Source: Tenrec ecaudatus (lineage: Eukaryota > Chordata > Mammalia > Afrosoricida > Tenrecidae). Taken from it: a DNA stretch of 64,000 nucleotides. Each line of letters opens with the position of its first letter. Position 1 is the first letter of the stretch. The stretch lies in contig NC_134537.1 in NCBI RefSeq assembly GCF_050624435.1, positions 126,084,086 to 126,148,085 of the forward strand, read 5' to 3'. The notes beneath the pieces were generated by a model. It had not been told where the DNA came from, ran no database searches, and saw nothing but the letters and a program-made list of their open reading frames with translations. A program made the translations under genes and the position numbers. Positions 1-11,533 of the stretch are shown in pieces.

Positions 1-1214
1 AATTTTCTAAGAAAAGAACCCCAAATATGATTTTCTATTGAATTAATAGAAAATTAGTACATCTTTCCTGCCTGCCTGCTCTTTCACAAAGACATTCACA
101 GTACATGGTGAAGTCCAGAGTAGTCAGCTAAGTAATTAAATCTAAAAATCAGACCCCAATGAAATGATAACAACTAAAAAGAATGTTTGACGTTTGAAAA
201 ATTAGAGCTATTTCATTTCTAAGAACATTAAGTTATGTCAAATATTTATAATAAGAAGAGTTAATAGAGAAAAAATGGTAGTTAGATTTTGACCATCTTT
301 GCTTACGTTATGAAGAGACCTGAATAATAAAACTAGCAGCAAAGGAACACAAAATAATCACAAATGAAAACTTTGCGGAGTTCAAAATAAAGCAGGTATT
401 TCCAAATTCAGCAAGTATCTGAGTAAACAAATGATTCAAGTCTGAACAATATATTAGTTTCAGAATAAAACACCTATTGTATTTTTAAGTACACCCTAAT
501 AGAATCATAATAAAAAATGTAATCCTTCAGTTATGGACGTTCTGATGTGGCTTTGAGAATTCAGTTTTGGCGTGTTTTCAGTTTTTAATGTTCTCCAAGT
601 TTGAGTCTAAAGCTACATATATACACACACGCATACATATATGCATACATATATGCATACATATATATATAACATTTCAATATGCCCAATTTAAGAATTT
701 TACTGTCTAATTGTTGAGTGAAACAGCTGGTTTGAGAGTGTAAAGAACGTCTTTTCACCGAGTTGATTGGTAATTTCACTCAAAGCAACTGAACTGAATT
801 TTAAGAAACTGTTGTCTGAGATCCTGTTAAATATTCTCATGATGGCAGTCACATTAAACCTACACAGAAAACATACAGACGAGGAGGAAGACAAGGGAGT
901 TGACGATAACATGGCCAACAATGTAGTGAAAGCAACACCCAAAAGGGCTATTGAAAACCCCAAATCTCAGAAACCTAAAATTCCTCAAGGGCATGATTTC
1001 AGCTGGAAACACTGACAATTCCTCCTCTTTGGTCCCATGAAAGACATCATTCTTTCTTCCCATGGTAGATTTAGATCATTTCTGCAGGACAACCTCACCT
1101 ATGGCCTATCTGCTTAGCCATTGATTTTGCCTGGTTACAATGACATTGAGGGTAGTTCTGATTTCAAACCAATTTTTAAGACACAGAAGAAAGAGACGTA
1201 CAAGGAACACTTAC
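1..1214. other. TENM3 intron, 3' part outside window
   Basis: AT-rich intron sequence in gene orientation after the FN-plug exon. It contains a 12-bp tandem repeat with an ATGCATAC core at about 618-670. I recognise no other exon, SINE or gene in it; short open frames here have no recognisable content. Confidence 0.6.
618..672. repeat. Short tandem repeat, 12-bp period (GCATACATATAT)
   Basis: Three consecutive copies of gcatacatatat flanked by TA/CA-rich sequence. It creates the artefactual MYAYMYAYMYA open frame. Confidence 0.85.
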
Positions 1215-1482
1215 CAACAGCTTCAGATAAGCCATAGACTTTTTGATTGTACGCGTCTGTTTTATCCCAGATAAAAGTGTAGGCCAGGTTGGGCGAGGCA
1301 GGAAACCATTTCTGAAAGAGTCTTCCTACCACCGCGACCATGAGATGAACCTTCATTAAATTAAAGGGTATGACGGACTGGGTCATGGTGATCTTCAGAA
1401 CTGATTTATACCCAGCGGCTCGGGAACTCAAGTAGGAGAGTTTCAAGTCTGTCCCAGGGATTGTCGTTTCTTCATGGAGGAC
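1215..1482 (-). CDS. TENM3: TENM3 exon: FN-plug segment leading to NHL propeller
   Basis: This 268-nt exon begins in phase 0 after acceptor cccaatgtag and ends GAA GCT GTT G|gtaagt in phase 1. The true exon start is GTC CTC CAT (VLH), upstream of the first Met. The peptide includes [20 protein letters not shown], then [60 protein letters not shown] and KVYGLSEAV. This is the part of teneurins that plugs the YD-shell barrel. The following NHL exons, including the known second alternative site (site B), are not in the window. It is the last TENM3 exon seen here. Confidence 0.97.
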
Positions 1483-1706
1483 CTACATTGGGAACATCAG
1501 GAGCTTCAAAATTTGGTACAATGCTTATGTCTCACCAGGGAAAATACATTTAAGAGTGCACAGTAGAGCAACGAAAACAAGGCAGTGAGGGATCACTATT
1601 CACCAATGTAAACTGAACACTGCTTGTCTTATTCAATAATTAAGACCAACTCTGTAGGCAGCCTGGTCTTTCTCTTCCTATAAGCCTCTTGTCATGTTGC
1701 TCAGGC

Positions 1707-1768
1707 GCCTCCTCCCTACAAGGAGGCCCGTGGCGGCTCCATCAGGCTGACGTGCGCCGACACGTCAG
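1707..1768. other. Two adjacent perfect inverted repeats
   Basis: GCCTCCT (1707-1713) pairs with AGGAGGC (1721-1727). CTGACGTG (1747-1754) pairs with CACGTCAG (1761-1768). The second pair contains two TGACGTG half-sites resembling CREB/bZIP sites. They lie 225 nt upstream of the FN-plug exon in gene orientation. Function unknown. Confidence 0.6.
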
Positions 1769-2099
1769 TGGACTAGTCCCAGTGGCTTCTCCCTAACCCA
1801 TCTTTCGCCTCAGTCACCCTGGGGAATATGAGCAGACGCGCGTAAGATGGTCAGTTCAGGGTAGGGATGTGGTTTAGGCCAAAGGTCTGGCCTGCGCCAG
1901 CTGGCTCATTTACAGATTAACCCTGTGCCTGTGGCCTCATCAAGCTACGGAGACAAGAATGATAACTGAAAAAGACATGTTCATTTACATGACATCGTAG
2001 CACATGCTGGACCCAACACGAGAGGCCAAGAAACAGCAGCACCTTTTCCTCGTTAGTTAAACCGGGAAAGCAGACTTACAAGTACTTTTTGGATATGCC

Positions 2100-3330
2100 G
2101 ATAATGGGAAGTGCTGTCAAGTGGGTTCAGACACATCACGACCCCACGTGTAAGCAAACACTGCCCCGTCCTGTCCCACCTTCCCGCCGGTTGCTATGTT
2201 TGAGTCCATTGTTGCAGCCACTGTGTCCATCGACTTCATTGAGGAGCTTTCCCTTGGGGGGCCCTCTACATTACCAAGCATGATGTCCTTTCCCGGGGAC
2301 GAGTCTCTCCCTAAAACACGTCCAAAGTATGTGGGAGGAAATCTTGACATGCTGCCTTGCAAAGAGCACTTTGATCGCACTCCTCCCAGCGGATGTACTC
2401 ATTCTTCTCACGGTCCAGAACATAGTTAACATTTTTTTCACTGACACCATCATTCGAAAAACATTGAAGAGCAAGGATGTCTCTTTGGGGACTAAGGTGT
2501 GCTGATCCAAGCCATGGCCTCTTCTGCATGTGAAAACTGGACAACGAATAAGGAAGACTGAAGAAAATTTGAATGATGCATCTGGATTAGATGCTGAATT
2601 ATGGTCCACTTGCATATGGTGCTGGCGAAGAATACTGAAAGTGTACTGGAGAGCCTGTAACCAACCAGTAAGTCGGTCTTGGAGGGAGTACAGCCAGATG
2701 CTCCTGAGAAGTGGGGATGGTGATTCTTTGCATTGAATACTTTGGGTACATTCTCACAGGGCCCAGTTCCTGACCAGGAGCACCAGACTTGGTGAAGTCG
2801 AGGGTCGGCCCCAGAGGAGACAGACCCACATGGTGGGGTCCAACATAAACAATACCTGTGAGCATGGCACAGGACACAACAGTATTTGGTTATGTTAGAA
2901 ATAAGGTGGTTATGAGTTAGAATGGAATGGGTAATCCTGAACAATTCCAAGACACCAAATTTTCTTTGATCTTCTTATGCATCGTCCAAATTTTACATGC
3001 ATAGGTGGCAACTGACAGTGCCAAGGCTAAGGGCAGGCACACTTTGGTCTTCAATCTGACATCTTTTGAGCACTTTAAAGAAGTCTTGTGCAGCAGATGT
3101 GCCCAAGGTAAGACATCGTATCACCTGCTCTCTTGACTGCTGCTGCCCTGGGACTGAAGGGTGAGATACATCAGACATCCAATCGAGATGCACTGACAGC
3201 TACTGAGGATTGGAATACAAAATTGGAACAAAGGATTGGTAGTTGGAAAATATGGCCTAGGTGGCATGAATGAGGCTGGAGATTGCATGAGAGACTTATG
3301 TAAGACCAAGGACTTATATATCTTTTATTC
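2100..3330. mobile_element. Rearranged cluster of RTE (BovB-like) LINE fragments
   Basis: At least four decayed RTE pieces lie in mixed orientation. 2100-2430 (minus) and 2440-2850 (plus) cover the same 3' region, recognisable from the stretch corresponding to CATACTTTGGACATGTT and from GACACAGTGGCTGCAAC. 2945-3120 (minus) resembles the region upstream of that, and 3183-3330 (plus) resembles the endonuclease region (GATTGGAATACAAAATTGG...). All match the longer copy at 22808-25965. Frames are broken, so there is no coding capacity. Confidence 0.75.
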
Positions 3331-3385
3331 AATAATATCAACGTTGAGTATACATGTGGACCAATCGATCTGGGGTCACAGAGAT

Positions 3386-3556
3386 GATGCTAAATGAGCT
3401 AATATTGCAACATTGCATATCATTTGCCCCAGAAAGTAACTAAATAATTCCTGATACTTTTACAGGTTTCCGATGCTAAATGAGCTAATATTGCAACATT
3501 GCATATCATTTGCCCCAGAAAGTAACTAAATAATTCCTGATACTTTTACAGGTTTC
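3386..3556. repeat. Perfect tandem duplication, 86-bp period
   Basis: Bases 3386-3470 recur identically at 3472-3556, separated by one base. Each copy starts GATGCTAAATGAGC and ends TTTTACAGGTTTC. The unit matches no repeat I know, and perfect identity in non-coding DNA implies a recent event or an assembly artefact. Confidence 0.95.
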
Positions 3557-4389
3557 TATGTGTGTTAATAAATGTAAAAGGCACTCACTGAATGCATATT
3601 TTCAATTGAACTTGGAGAGATAGGTTAATGTTGTTATCTACAAGAGGATTACAAGTTTCCTCAAGTTATATTAAGCTCACAGTTTAACCATGACTATGAA
3701 TAATCATTCAATAAATGTCCATAAAATTTATATAGGCAGATGACAAAAATATGATGGGAAAGTATTACTTCTTTAATTTTTTAGGTTTGCTTCTTTTGAA
3801 AAATCAACTTTACACAGTCTATAATATTTTGCTAATTCCACTTCTCTTCACCAATGCTCCTCCTCATTTGGCTCGTGGCAGCAGCTTTTCATAGGCTGAC
3901 TGGAGTCCTGTCAAGTGGAAGACGGTACATGCTCCAGAACCTGGTTCTCCACAAAGCATTAGCATCTCCGCAGCTTCCTCACATTGCTGCTCCGAGATTC
4001 ATGATTCAGACAGAAAGGACTGCTTTTTCATGTTTAAGATACTTTAATACAGTGATTTAGTGTTCAGGAGTGTGTCCTTTCCCCTCGCTGCCCCCCACAG
4101 AGGAATGGTTTTGTGGAGCTTATTCTCCCATAGTGACCCAACAGGACAGAAGAGAACTGTCCCACAGTGTTTCCAAGACTGCTGCTACCTTTGCAAAGGC
4201 CAACAGCCCCCGTTCTCCTGCCGCCCACCCTTCACTACCTACTGCATCGCCAGGGAGTCTTTTTTATGGAGTGGCTAGCAATAATGTATTTCAGCAATTT
4301 CCAAACTGAAATACCATCAAGAAGAATCGGTGATACTGAGGGTGCTGCCCCCTCCACCCTACCCCTCTGTCTCCAAGGAAACAATCACA

Positions 4390-5303
4390 CAGAGCAGCAG
4401 AAATGAATGGACTCCACTAACTTATGAGCTGGTCTGTGAGTGAGTATTGATACAACAAGGGATGTGATATAATAATAGATTAAGAAGGCGATGCTATTTT
4501 GTGATGCCCACCTTTCTGACACAATCACTGAAGGCAAAAAGGGCGCACAGCAAATGTGATGGTGTCCAGCTATTAAAAGATATAGTGTCTGGGGTCTTAA
4601 AGGCTTGGAGTTAAACAAACAGTCATCTAACAGGGAAGCAACAAGGTCCACATGGATGAAGCACACCAGCCTGTGTGATCACCAGGAGTCGATGGGATCA
4701 AGTATCAGACATCAGAAGACCCAAATCATAGTGATGTGAATGAGGGGGATTGGAGTAGAGACCCAAAGCCCATCTATAGAATTGGACATCCCTTCACAGA
4801 AGGGTCACAAGGAAGAGATGAGTCAGCCAGGGTGCAGTATAGCATAGATTAAACACAACATTCCTCTAGTTCTTTAGTGGTACAGATAAGAAGTCTCCAC
4901 AGACAGAATCCATGACAGATAACCCCCCTCCCCCAGGAAAAATAATGGAATTAATGATACCAGGAGGGTAGGGGGAGGACGGGGGGAGAAGGAGTAGAAA
5001 GGGGGAACTGATCACAATGATCAACATATAACACCCCACCACCCAAGGGGGGACGGACAACAGAAATATGGGCAAAGGGAGACAGTGGACGGTGTTAAGA
5101 TATGAAAATAAGAATTTATAATTTATCAAGTGTTCACAAGGGTGGAGGAGAGAGGGAGAAAAGAGGAGCTGATACTAAGGGCTCAAGTAGAAAGAAAATA
5201 TTTTGAAAAGGATGATGGCAACATATGTACAAATGTGCCTGATACAACTGATGTTATGAATTGTTATAAGAGTTGAAGAGCCCCAATAAAATGATTTATT
5301 ACT
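4390..5303 (+). mobile_element. Unit U repeat, copy U1
   Basis: Dispersed non-coding repeat sharing ordered motifs with 18400-20052 and 28847-29768. These include GTCTTAAAGGCTTGGAG, AAGCACACCAGCCTGTGTGA, the GATGGCAACATATGTACAAA box and a terminal CCCCAATAAAATGATT polyadenylation-like signal. The 5' boundary is uncertain. Confidence 0.7.
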
Positions 5304-6111
5304 ATAAGAGTCACACCAACTTACACTTTCGTAGACACATTGAGGGAACTCTATTTTAGAACTGTCATAAGCAAGAGAGGATCTAAAGATCTAGAAACAT
5401 TTAGAGTTCTATTAAATTTATGGACACTTACATTTAAAATGGACCTTCCTTTTGGGGGTCATTTGGACATAGGATCAATAATTTAAACCAGCCATTGTTC
5501 TCCTCTCATCAGGTTGAACTATCAATGGGTTCGTTTGAAAGTGAGATTCTATGTCGCTAAATAATGGACCTTAAAGTGTGTAATTTATTTTCTCTTAACC
5601 TGATTTAAAAATAATTTCCTCTGAATTTACAGGTTTTCTATATGCAAGGCAGTCCTTCATTATGGAGCCATTAGGAACTTATCTTTCAACATCGCCTGTG
5701 ACTATCCAGGAGTTGCTTCTCTACTCCTAACATCATGTTTTATCTCTAATTTTAATAACCAACTATTGCCTCTGTCATCATTAACCTACTTTCATGGAAC
5801 AAATACCTGTAATTTAGTTCATTAAAGCATGTGTTTCTCCCATGTAATTTAACTTGACCATGTTTTTGGCATCCGTGAGAGAAGTCAATGCAGCCAGAGA
5901 GGTAAAATCAGCCATTAAGCCTACACTGCCAGCTGGCTAATATCTAAACTCAATTCTTGTCGTTGCTGCTGCCCTGGTGGGGAACACACACAGTGGAAGA
6001 GACACCAGTTAAACAGTTTCTACTTGTTAACTCAGCAACACCGGCAACGCTCTTGGAGTGGTGCATACCTTCTCAGCCTCCTTTCTGACTTGGTCCTCTT
6101 CCATGAACAGA

Positions 6112-6302
6112 AAACCAAATCAAAGTCAATTCTGAGTCATGGCAACTCTACAGGCAAACTCTGCTTCTGCGGATTTCTGAGGCTGTCAGTCTTTATGGGA
6201 GAAGAAAGCCTCATCTTTCTCCAGGGGAACAGCTGGTGGATTTGAACGGCTGACCTTGGGGTTAGCAGCACAACTCGTAATCCACCATGCCACCAAGGTT
6301 CT
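6112..6302 (-). mobile_element. AfroSINE
   Basis: Reverse-strand AfroSINE. It shows the GTCAATTCTGAGTCATGGCA tail region, a middle CCTCATCTTTCTCC box and the TTTGAACGGCTGACCTTG...GTTAGCAGC tRNA-like head with its complemented B box. Confidence 0.85.
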
Positions 6303-7724
6303 GTATCACATTAAATCACTGCACGGTAAATAGTACATTTCTAAGATCTTACTGTTTGATCCCATAGAAACAGTTCTTAAAAGAGAAGAATACTCAAGGC
6401 TGACCTTAAAAAAAAGTTGGTTATGCTGGAGTATTTGGTTCTAAGAGGACTTTAGGGTATATTTTTGGTGTAAGGCCCAAAGGTGATCTCAGGCAATAGC
6501 TTCAGGGGTTCTTCTAGCTCCATGTCTCTATAAAGTCTGGAGTACTCAGGAATGTGATATCTATCATGAACACATTCCCGCCCTTTTTGATCAGGATTCT
6601 TCTACAGACTTACGGCTCAAGCTGTCCTGGTATGGTAGCCAGACATCATCTAGTTGTTTTTTTTTTTTTATGGTTTCCTGGCAAAGGAGGCAGATGCTCA
6701 TGGAAGCAATTAACTACACATTCCATCTCCTCCTCCCCTTCCTGACTTCCCTTCTTTCTAAGCCCCATTCTTGATCCTACTAAATATCTGGTCAGAAACC
6801 AAGTCCTGCCTATTCTACCCTCCAAACGTCCAATCTGTCGCCACTCTCTATTTCCACTACCTTTGTGACTGCTAGGTTTACACAGCTGAGGATATATATA
6901 TATGCTGGCCTATATATGTTCCCTGACCTTCAAGCAATTAGGCAATTTGCCAGTTGAGTTAGCTTTGGGGAAATGCTGAAACACTTCAGGGAGCTCCTGG
7001 TTCCGTAGTGCCTACATAAGTGGAGTCTCCAGTGAAAAGCATTTCATGGTGATTCAAAACGTGGTGCCTTACTCGTTCAGCAGTTTCTCTACAAGGCAAC
7101 TTGTTCTTATTAGCATCACACTGTTGGCCATACATGCCCTTCAATCTAGAATATCTTTTTCCTTGTTTCTGCCTAATCACTCTGTAAGGCCAACTTCCTC
7201 AATCATGCTTTCTTCCATTTCTTTATAAACTGACCTGGACTATTTGGCCATTTTGAATGGCAACATCCCTCTGTGTTTTCTTTTTCTCTTACTAAGAGTA
7301 TCTGGTATACAATAGTCCCTTGGAGAACTTGACTAGATGTTTGTTGACTGATGGGTGAATGGAAAGAAGACTTCACACATTCGTGCAATTGTTGAGTACA
7401 CAAAGCCCACTGCCACGTCCTGGCTTGCAAGAAATGTGCTATGTCTATAAACACATGCTGCTTTTAGGTTAAGTCTGCTTTAGACATGGCTGAAAATTTC
7501 AGTGTTATGGAAAGATAGAGCGTTGGAAAGAAGTATTAAAATAGTAATATTTGAACCTCCCAAAGTTTTAGCTCAAAGTCTGATTGCTTGTTATGCAGTA
7601 AGCTATTGAGGCGTCTTCTCTGTATTGTATTTGCACGTGAGTCTTCTCCATAATGGGTTGTTTTAGACTTCTTTTAATATCTTCTAAGGTCTAGTCTTTC
7701 CTCCCTAGGCGATCTCACCTTGGG

Positions 7725-8030
7725 CTTTAAGTCCATTTACACACTGGTCACTCCCAAATGACATTTTCAGTCCCAATTCTCCCCTGGACTTTTCTCTTAC
7801 CCCAAATACCTTGGTTCAAGTCACTCTCACTTCTGCGGACTCCTCACAGGGCCTCCTGTCTGTATTCTTTGCTTTCATCTTTGCGCAACAAGAAGTCCGG
7901 TGTGCTCAGCATGGGAAGGATGGTTATCCCCTCAAGGAGGACATCTGCTCCTGTCACTACACTGCTTACATGCCTCGAATGGCTTCCTGCTACGCAGAGC
8001 ACAAGGTCCTTGTCCTTGCCGTGACATGTG
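7725..8030 (+). repeat. Possible ancient L2-like interspersed repeat
   Basis: Text such as GCTTTAAGTCCATTTACACA and TGGCTTCCTGCTACGCAGAG resembles old mammalian-wide LINE2-type or similar repeats recalled from other genomes. It is highly diverged and the family name is uncertain. Confidence 0.35.
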
Positions 8031-8789
8031 ATATGACATGTGATACGTGATCTGTACCACCACCTGCGCGGCAGCTGCACATGCGGCCCCACCCCTTCTG
8101 AAGCACAGCCAAGCCCTCTGATCTTTGGGCTGCTGACCTGGCTCCCCGCTCTGCCTGCACCCCCCTTTCTCTATGTCCCTTCCTTTCCAGAAACCTCTGC
8201 TGAAAAGACACCTTGTCAAAGAGGTTGAGAGAGGTATGATCACACTTTCGACTGTTTTCCAAATTTTAAATACATCTTTTCAAACTGAACACATATTTAC
8301 TCGGTTGTTTTTGGCCTCTCGCTCCCCATTTGCTGTTGAGGACAGACACTTCACAGCTCTGGCTTACTACGCCGTTCCTGTATGGCAGGTGTGTAGGGAA
8401 TCTTTATGGAATGAACACAGCCTGTTGAAGCCTGAAGTTCAGTATTGTATTTAATTTTATATGACTAAAATCCACTGTTATTGTACCTAAGGTCCTACCC
8501 TTTAAAACCTGATATTTATTTCTAATTGGAAACACATGGAAAGTAAAAGAGCTGGAAGCTATTTGAGTACATAAAACTGAGTTTTCAAAGTATAGCTCTT
8601 TCTAATGAAGTGATATAGCAACACTCCCCCCACCCACACCCCCAGGCAGAGCATTAAACTTTACATAGCATGTAATGTCTGAACCACAAAATCATTAGAA
8701 CTCAAGATACAATAGTGAGCTTTTCAGAGTTGAGGGGAAAGACCATCTTGAGAAGATGAGTGAGCATTTTAGGTCAAAAACTGATCTTT

Positions 8790-9090
8790 GGGGACACATA
8801 CCAGCACCCCGCCCCAGGTGGATGAACAACAGAAACTGTGGGGGAAGGGAGGCAGCAGTTGGTGTAAGATATGAAAATAATAATAGTGATTTATAATTTA
8901 TCAAGGGGTCACAAGGGTAGGAGGTGGGAGGAAGGGAAAAAAAGAGGAGCTGATACCAAGGGCTCAATAGAAAGTAAATGTTTAGAAAACAATGACGGCA
9001 ACATATGTACAAATATGCTTGATACAATTGATGTATGGATTGTTATAAGAGCTTTAAGAGCCCCTAGTAAAATGATCTTTTAATTAAAAA
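8790..9090 (+). mobile_element. Unit U repeat, 5'-truncated copy U2
   Basis: Only the last 300 bp of unit U is present, from GGTGGATGAACAACAGAAAC to the terminal AAGAGCCCCTAGTAAAATGA, with a short A-rich end. The 5' truncation with an intact 3' end is typical of target-primed retrotransposition. Confidence 0.7.
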
Positions 9091-9523
9091 AGCCTAATCA
9101 ATCTATTTTCTAAAATATCTTTTTGCTTCCAACAATAATTAAACAGCCAGTTACTGAGGATAATGACCATTTACTAATTAGTATTTGGTTCCATGTCACT
9201 CAGGCTATCGTGTAGAGACTAGCCTTGCAAACCTTTTATGGTAAACGAATAAATGAGCAAACCTATTATTAAATAAGCAAGTTTTCCACCCTTCTCTGTT
9301 TGGTTAAAATAAGTAAACGTACCCAGTCTGAGGTATTTGGAATAGATGGTTTCAAACCCCAGCTAGAGAGTCCACTCTATACACACTCTAGCCCAGAGAT
9401 GCCACCCTCTGCGTTCTATTTTGCAGAATCTGTAAGAGAGCTCTATCATTCTGTGAGCCTTTCTTAAGTTGCTTCACAAAGCACTTGATCTGAAATGGCG
9501 CTGTGCCTGCTAGCACATTCTAC

Positions 9524-9785
9524 CTGTGTTTCGGGAATAATGGGGCTGTCTTCGGGCGAGGATCTGAAAAAGGTGGATAAAGGTGACGGCACAATGATTG
9601 GGTTGGGCCTCACAAATCCGCTCAGATCACAGCTGGGGATGTCATTCTGTTCCTTCTTCATGACCAGGGTATCCATCACATAAAAGACATTCCATGGGAT
9701 CCACACAGTATGATACTGAGTGAGGAATGGGGAGCGCTCAAATACCAGCGTGAGAGAAGCCCCGCCATTTGCCACCAAGTCAAAC
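9524..9785 (-). CDS. TENM3: TENM3 exon: rest of TTR domain into FN-plug
   Basis: This 262-nt exon starts after acceptor tttcctcag, completes the split Met and ends ACA CAG|gtagaa in phase 0. The peptide runs [60 protein letters not shown] and ends SPIIPETQ. It carries the C-terminal strands of the TTR domain and the Cys-containing linker to the FN-plug. Apparent differences from recalled human TENM3 are KKEEND to KKEQND and IIVSSPL to IIVPSPL. The next exon begins [20 protein letters not shown], which joins cleanly. The intervening intron is 8.0 kb. Confidence 0.97.
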
Positions 9786-10352
9786 CTGAGGAAAAAACAA
9801 GATACCTTGCGTAAATTATCTGGGTCCCGCAATAAATGGCTAACACCCACCTGTCTCCATCAGTTCGCTGTCTGAAAAAGGTAACTTTTCCTCCTAGCTT
9901 TTCCGTGAAAAGTTTAAACGCTCCATTAACATTTTTAAAACTATTCTGAGAACACTGATAGCCCCTTTATCTACAGTCACCAATTCAGCATCATTTTTCC
10001 CAGTTGGCTTTATCTATTTGTCTACCTGCCTTCTTTTCCCTTCAGAATCCGCTTAAGTTGCACACACTAGGAGATGTCACCCTGAAATTGCCCAACACAC
10101 ATCTTTGAAGAAAAAGAACATTCTCCTTAAAAAAAAACACCCATATTAATAGACCTTTGAAAGTAAAAGCAATTTTTCAAGAAGTCTACGAGCCTCTGAC
10201 TTTAAATTTCCATCGCATGTATATTTCTGGAGTCTAAAACACGGAGCATTTCTACCCTAAAAGGTGGCAATCTAACAGTCTGGGTGATGCCCGCACGGCT
10301 AATTTTCACACGCAACATCCTTCAGACAGACAGTGTGATGGGACTCACTCAC
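9786..10352. other. TENM3 intron, 567 bp
   Basis: Short intron between the two TTR-domain exons. I see no recognisable repeats, only AT-rich unique sequence with an A-run at about 10130. Confidence 0.8.
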
Positions 10353-10472
10353 ATTCCATCCTGGCGGGTAATAGTATATCCATATTCCGGGTAGTGGAAA
10401 AACGAGACATTTACACCAATAAGTGGCGTTCCATCAGCAGTTAGTACTTGGCCTCTGATGACGGATGCCAGG
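10353..10472 (-). CDS. TENM3: TENM3 exon: first half of transthyretin-like (TTR) domain
   Basis: This 120-nt exon lies between acceptor attccccacag and donor GGA AT|gtgagt. It has no start codon of its own and is short, but its phase and peptide are unambiguous: (S)LASVI, then [20 protein letters not shown], then [14 protein letters not shown](M). It supplies the carboxypeptidase-regulatory/transthyretin-like beta-sandwich fold that sits between the Cys-rich segment and the FN-plug in teneurin structures. The split Met codon (AT|G) is completed by the next exon, which begins G TTT GAC. The intron to that next exon is only 567 bp. Confidence 0.97.
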
Positions 10473-11533
10473 CTGTGGGGAATGCAGACGAATGAGAATG
10501 AACATTTGTCTTCTCAGGCCGGCATTACCATGAGTTATAGGCAATTCAACCCAAGGATAAAATCACACTATCACTTGCAATCGATTGTTATTCACAAAAT
10601 CACACCTGAAATACTCCCAAGACAATGCCCTTCTTAATTCAGTGTAATTTGCAGCCTCTAGCTGCCTGTGTTCACCCCGCATCGTAATTTGCTCTTTTCT
10701 TCCTTTCTCTGGTTTGTTTCTGAGAGCGTTGTCAAGACCAGTAATTTAGAGGTAAACATTTTTAAATGGTTAACCCAAGCTTCCTTTGCATTGTCATCTC
10801 ATCTGGTACTTACGTGAAGAAAAGTATACTTTCCAATTAATTCTAGGCAATACGTAAACCTGCAGGGACCAAGAAGTATGGGGTTTAAGGGGGCAATAAG
10901 GAACATTTGTGCAACAACTTTTAATCAACTGCTGGGCCGAACTGCATTAATGTTGTTAAATTACTGCAGATGCAGGCGTTCGCGTGTAAATCATCTTCTT
11001 CGGCTCAGTGAGACACAAGACACCTGCGCTCACTTACTGGGTTATTTTCAGGTCACGACGGCGCAGGAGAGCCCCAAACAGCGCACGCAATCTCACTGCC
11101 ACGCCGTGAGCGGTTCCATTACATTAATTCATAATTTATATTATTTAGTGAGCTCAGCTAAAAAAATACATATTGCGCTCCTGTTTTGCCTTTTGGGGTC
11201 TTTTCATGGCTTCCTTGGAAACACTCCCCACTGCGCTGGCGGGATCGACTAGTTAATGAAGATTTATCGACGCCGTGCACGGAAGGTCCCGATCCGTCTG
11301 CGCTATCGAAATTGACCAAGCAGGCGAACGGAGTCGGAAACGCTGGAAAACGCGGCTTTGGTGAGGACTACGCCGCCGAAGGAGGAAAACTCACCTGTGA
11401 GAAGGAGAACGAAAGGCACCACCCCCCCTCCCCCCCAACCTCACCCACCCCACCCCTGTCAGCGCTTCACTCCAGGTGCGCGGTCACCTGGCGGGCAGGG
11501 CAGCAGGACAGACAGACACATTGGCCCACTCAC
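10473..11533. other. TENM3 intron, 1.06 kb, with CpG-rich half
   Basis: The part at about 10970-11400 carries many CpG dinucleotides (for example GACGCCGTGCAC, CTACGCCGCCGAAGG, GAAAACGCGGC), unusual for intron DNA in this window. The remainder is ordinary AT-rich sequence. An antisense open frame across 11186-11608 has no recognisable domain and overlaps the Cys-rich exon, so I treat it as non-coding. Confidence 0.6.

Larger units (their letters stand above)
1483..9523. other. TENM3 intron, 8.0 kb
   Basis: Intron between the second TTR exon and the FN-plug exon. It holds paired hairpins (1707-1768), a scrambled cluster of RTE LINE fragments (about 2100-3330), a perfect tandem duplication (3386-3556), a unit U repeat (about 4390-5303), an AfroSINE (6112-6302), an old L2-like stretch (about 7725-8030) and a truncated unit U (about 8790-9090). 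The rest (about 5310-6110, 6300-7700, 8030-8780, 9100-9520) shows nothing I can name. Confidence 0.7.

Noticed and set aside
2492..2950. 152-codon minus-strand open frame
   Set aside because: Lies on decayed RTE LINE sequence; the antisense frame is open by chance.
3386..3556. Repeat pair considered as CRISPR-like or minisatellite seed
   Set aside because: Only two copies with no spacers, in a mammalian intron.
5270..5303. AATAAA signals (also at about 9065, 20040 and 16000 complement) as gene polyadenylation sites
   Set aside because: Each is the 3' end of a unit U repeat, not of a host gene.
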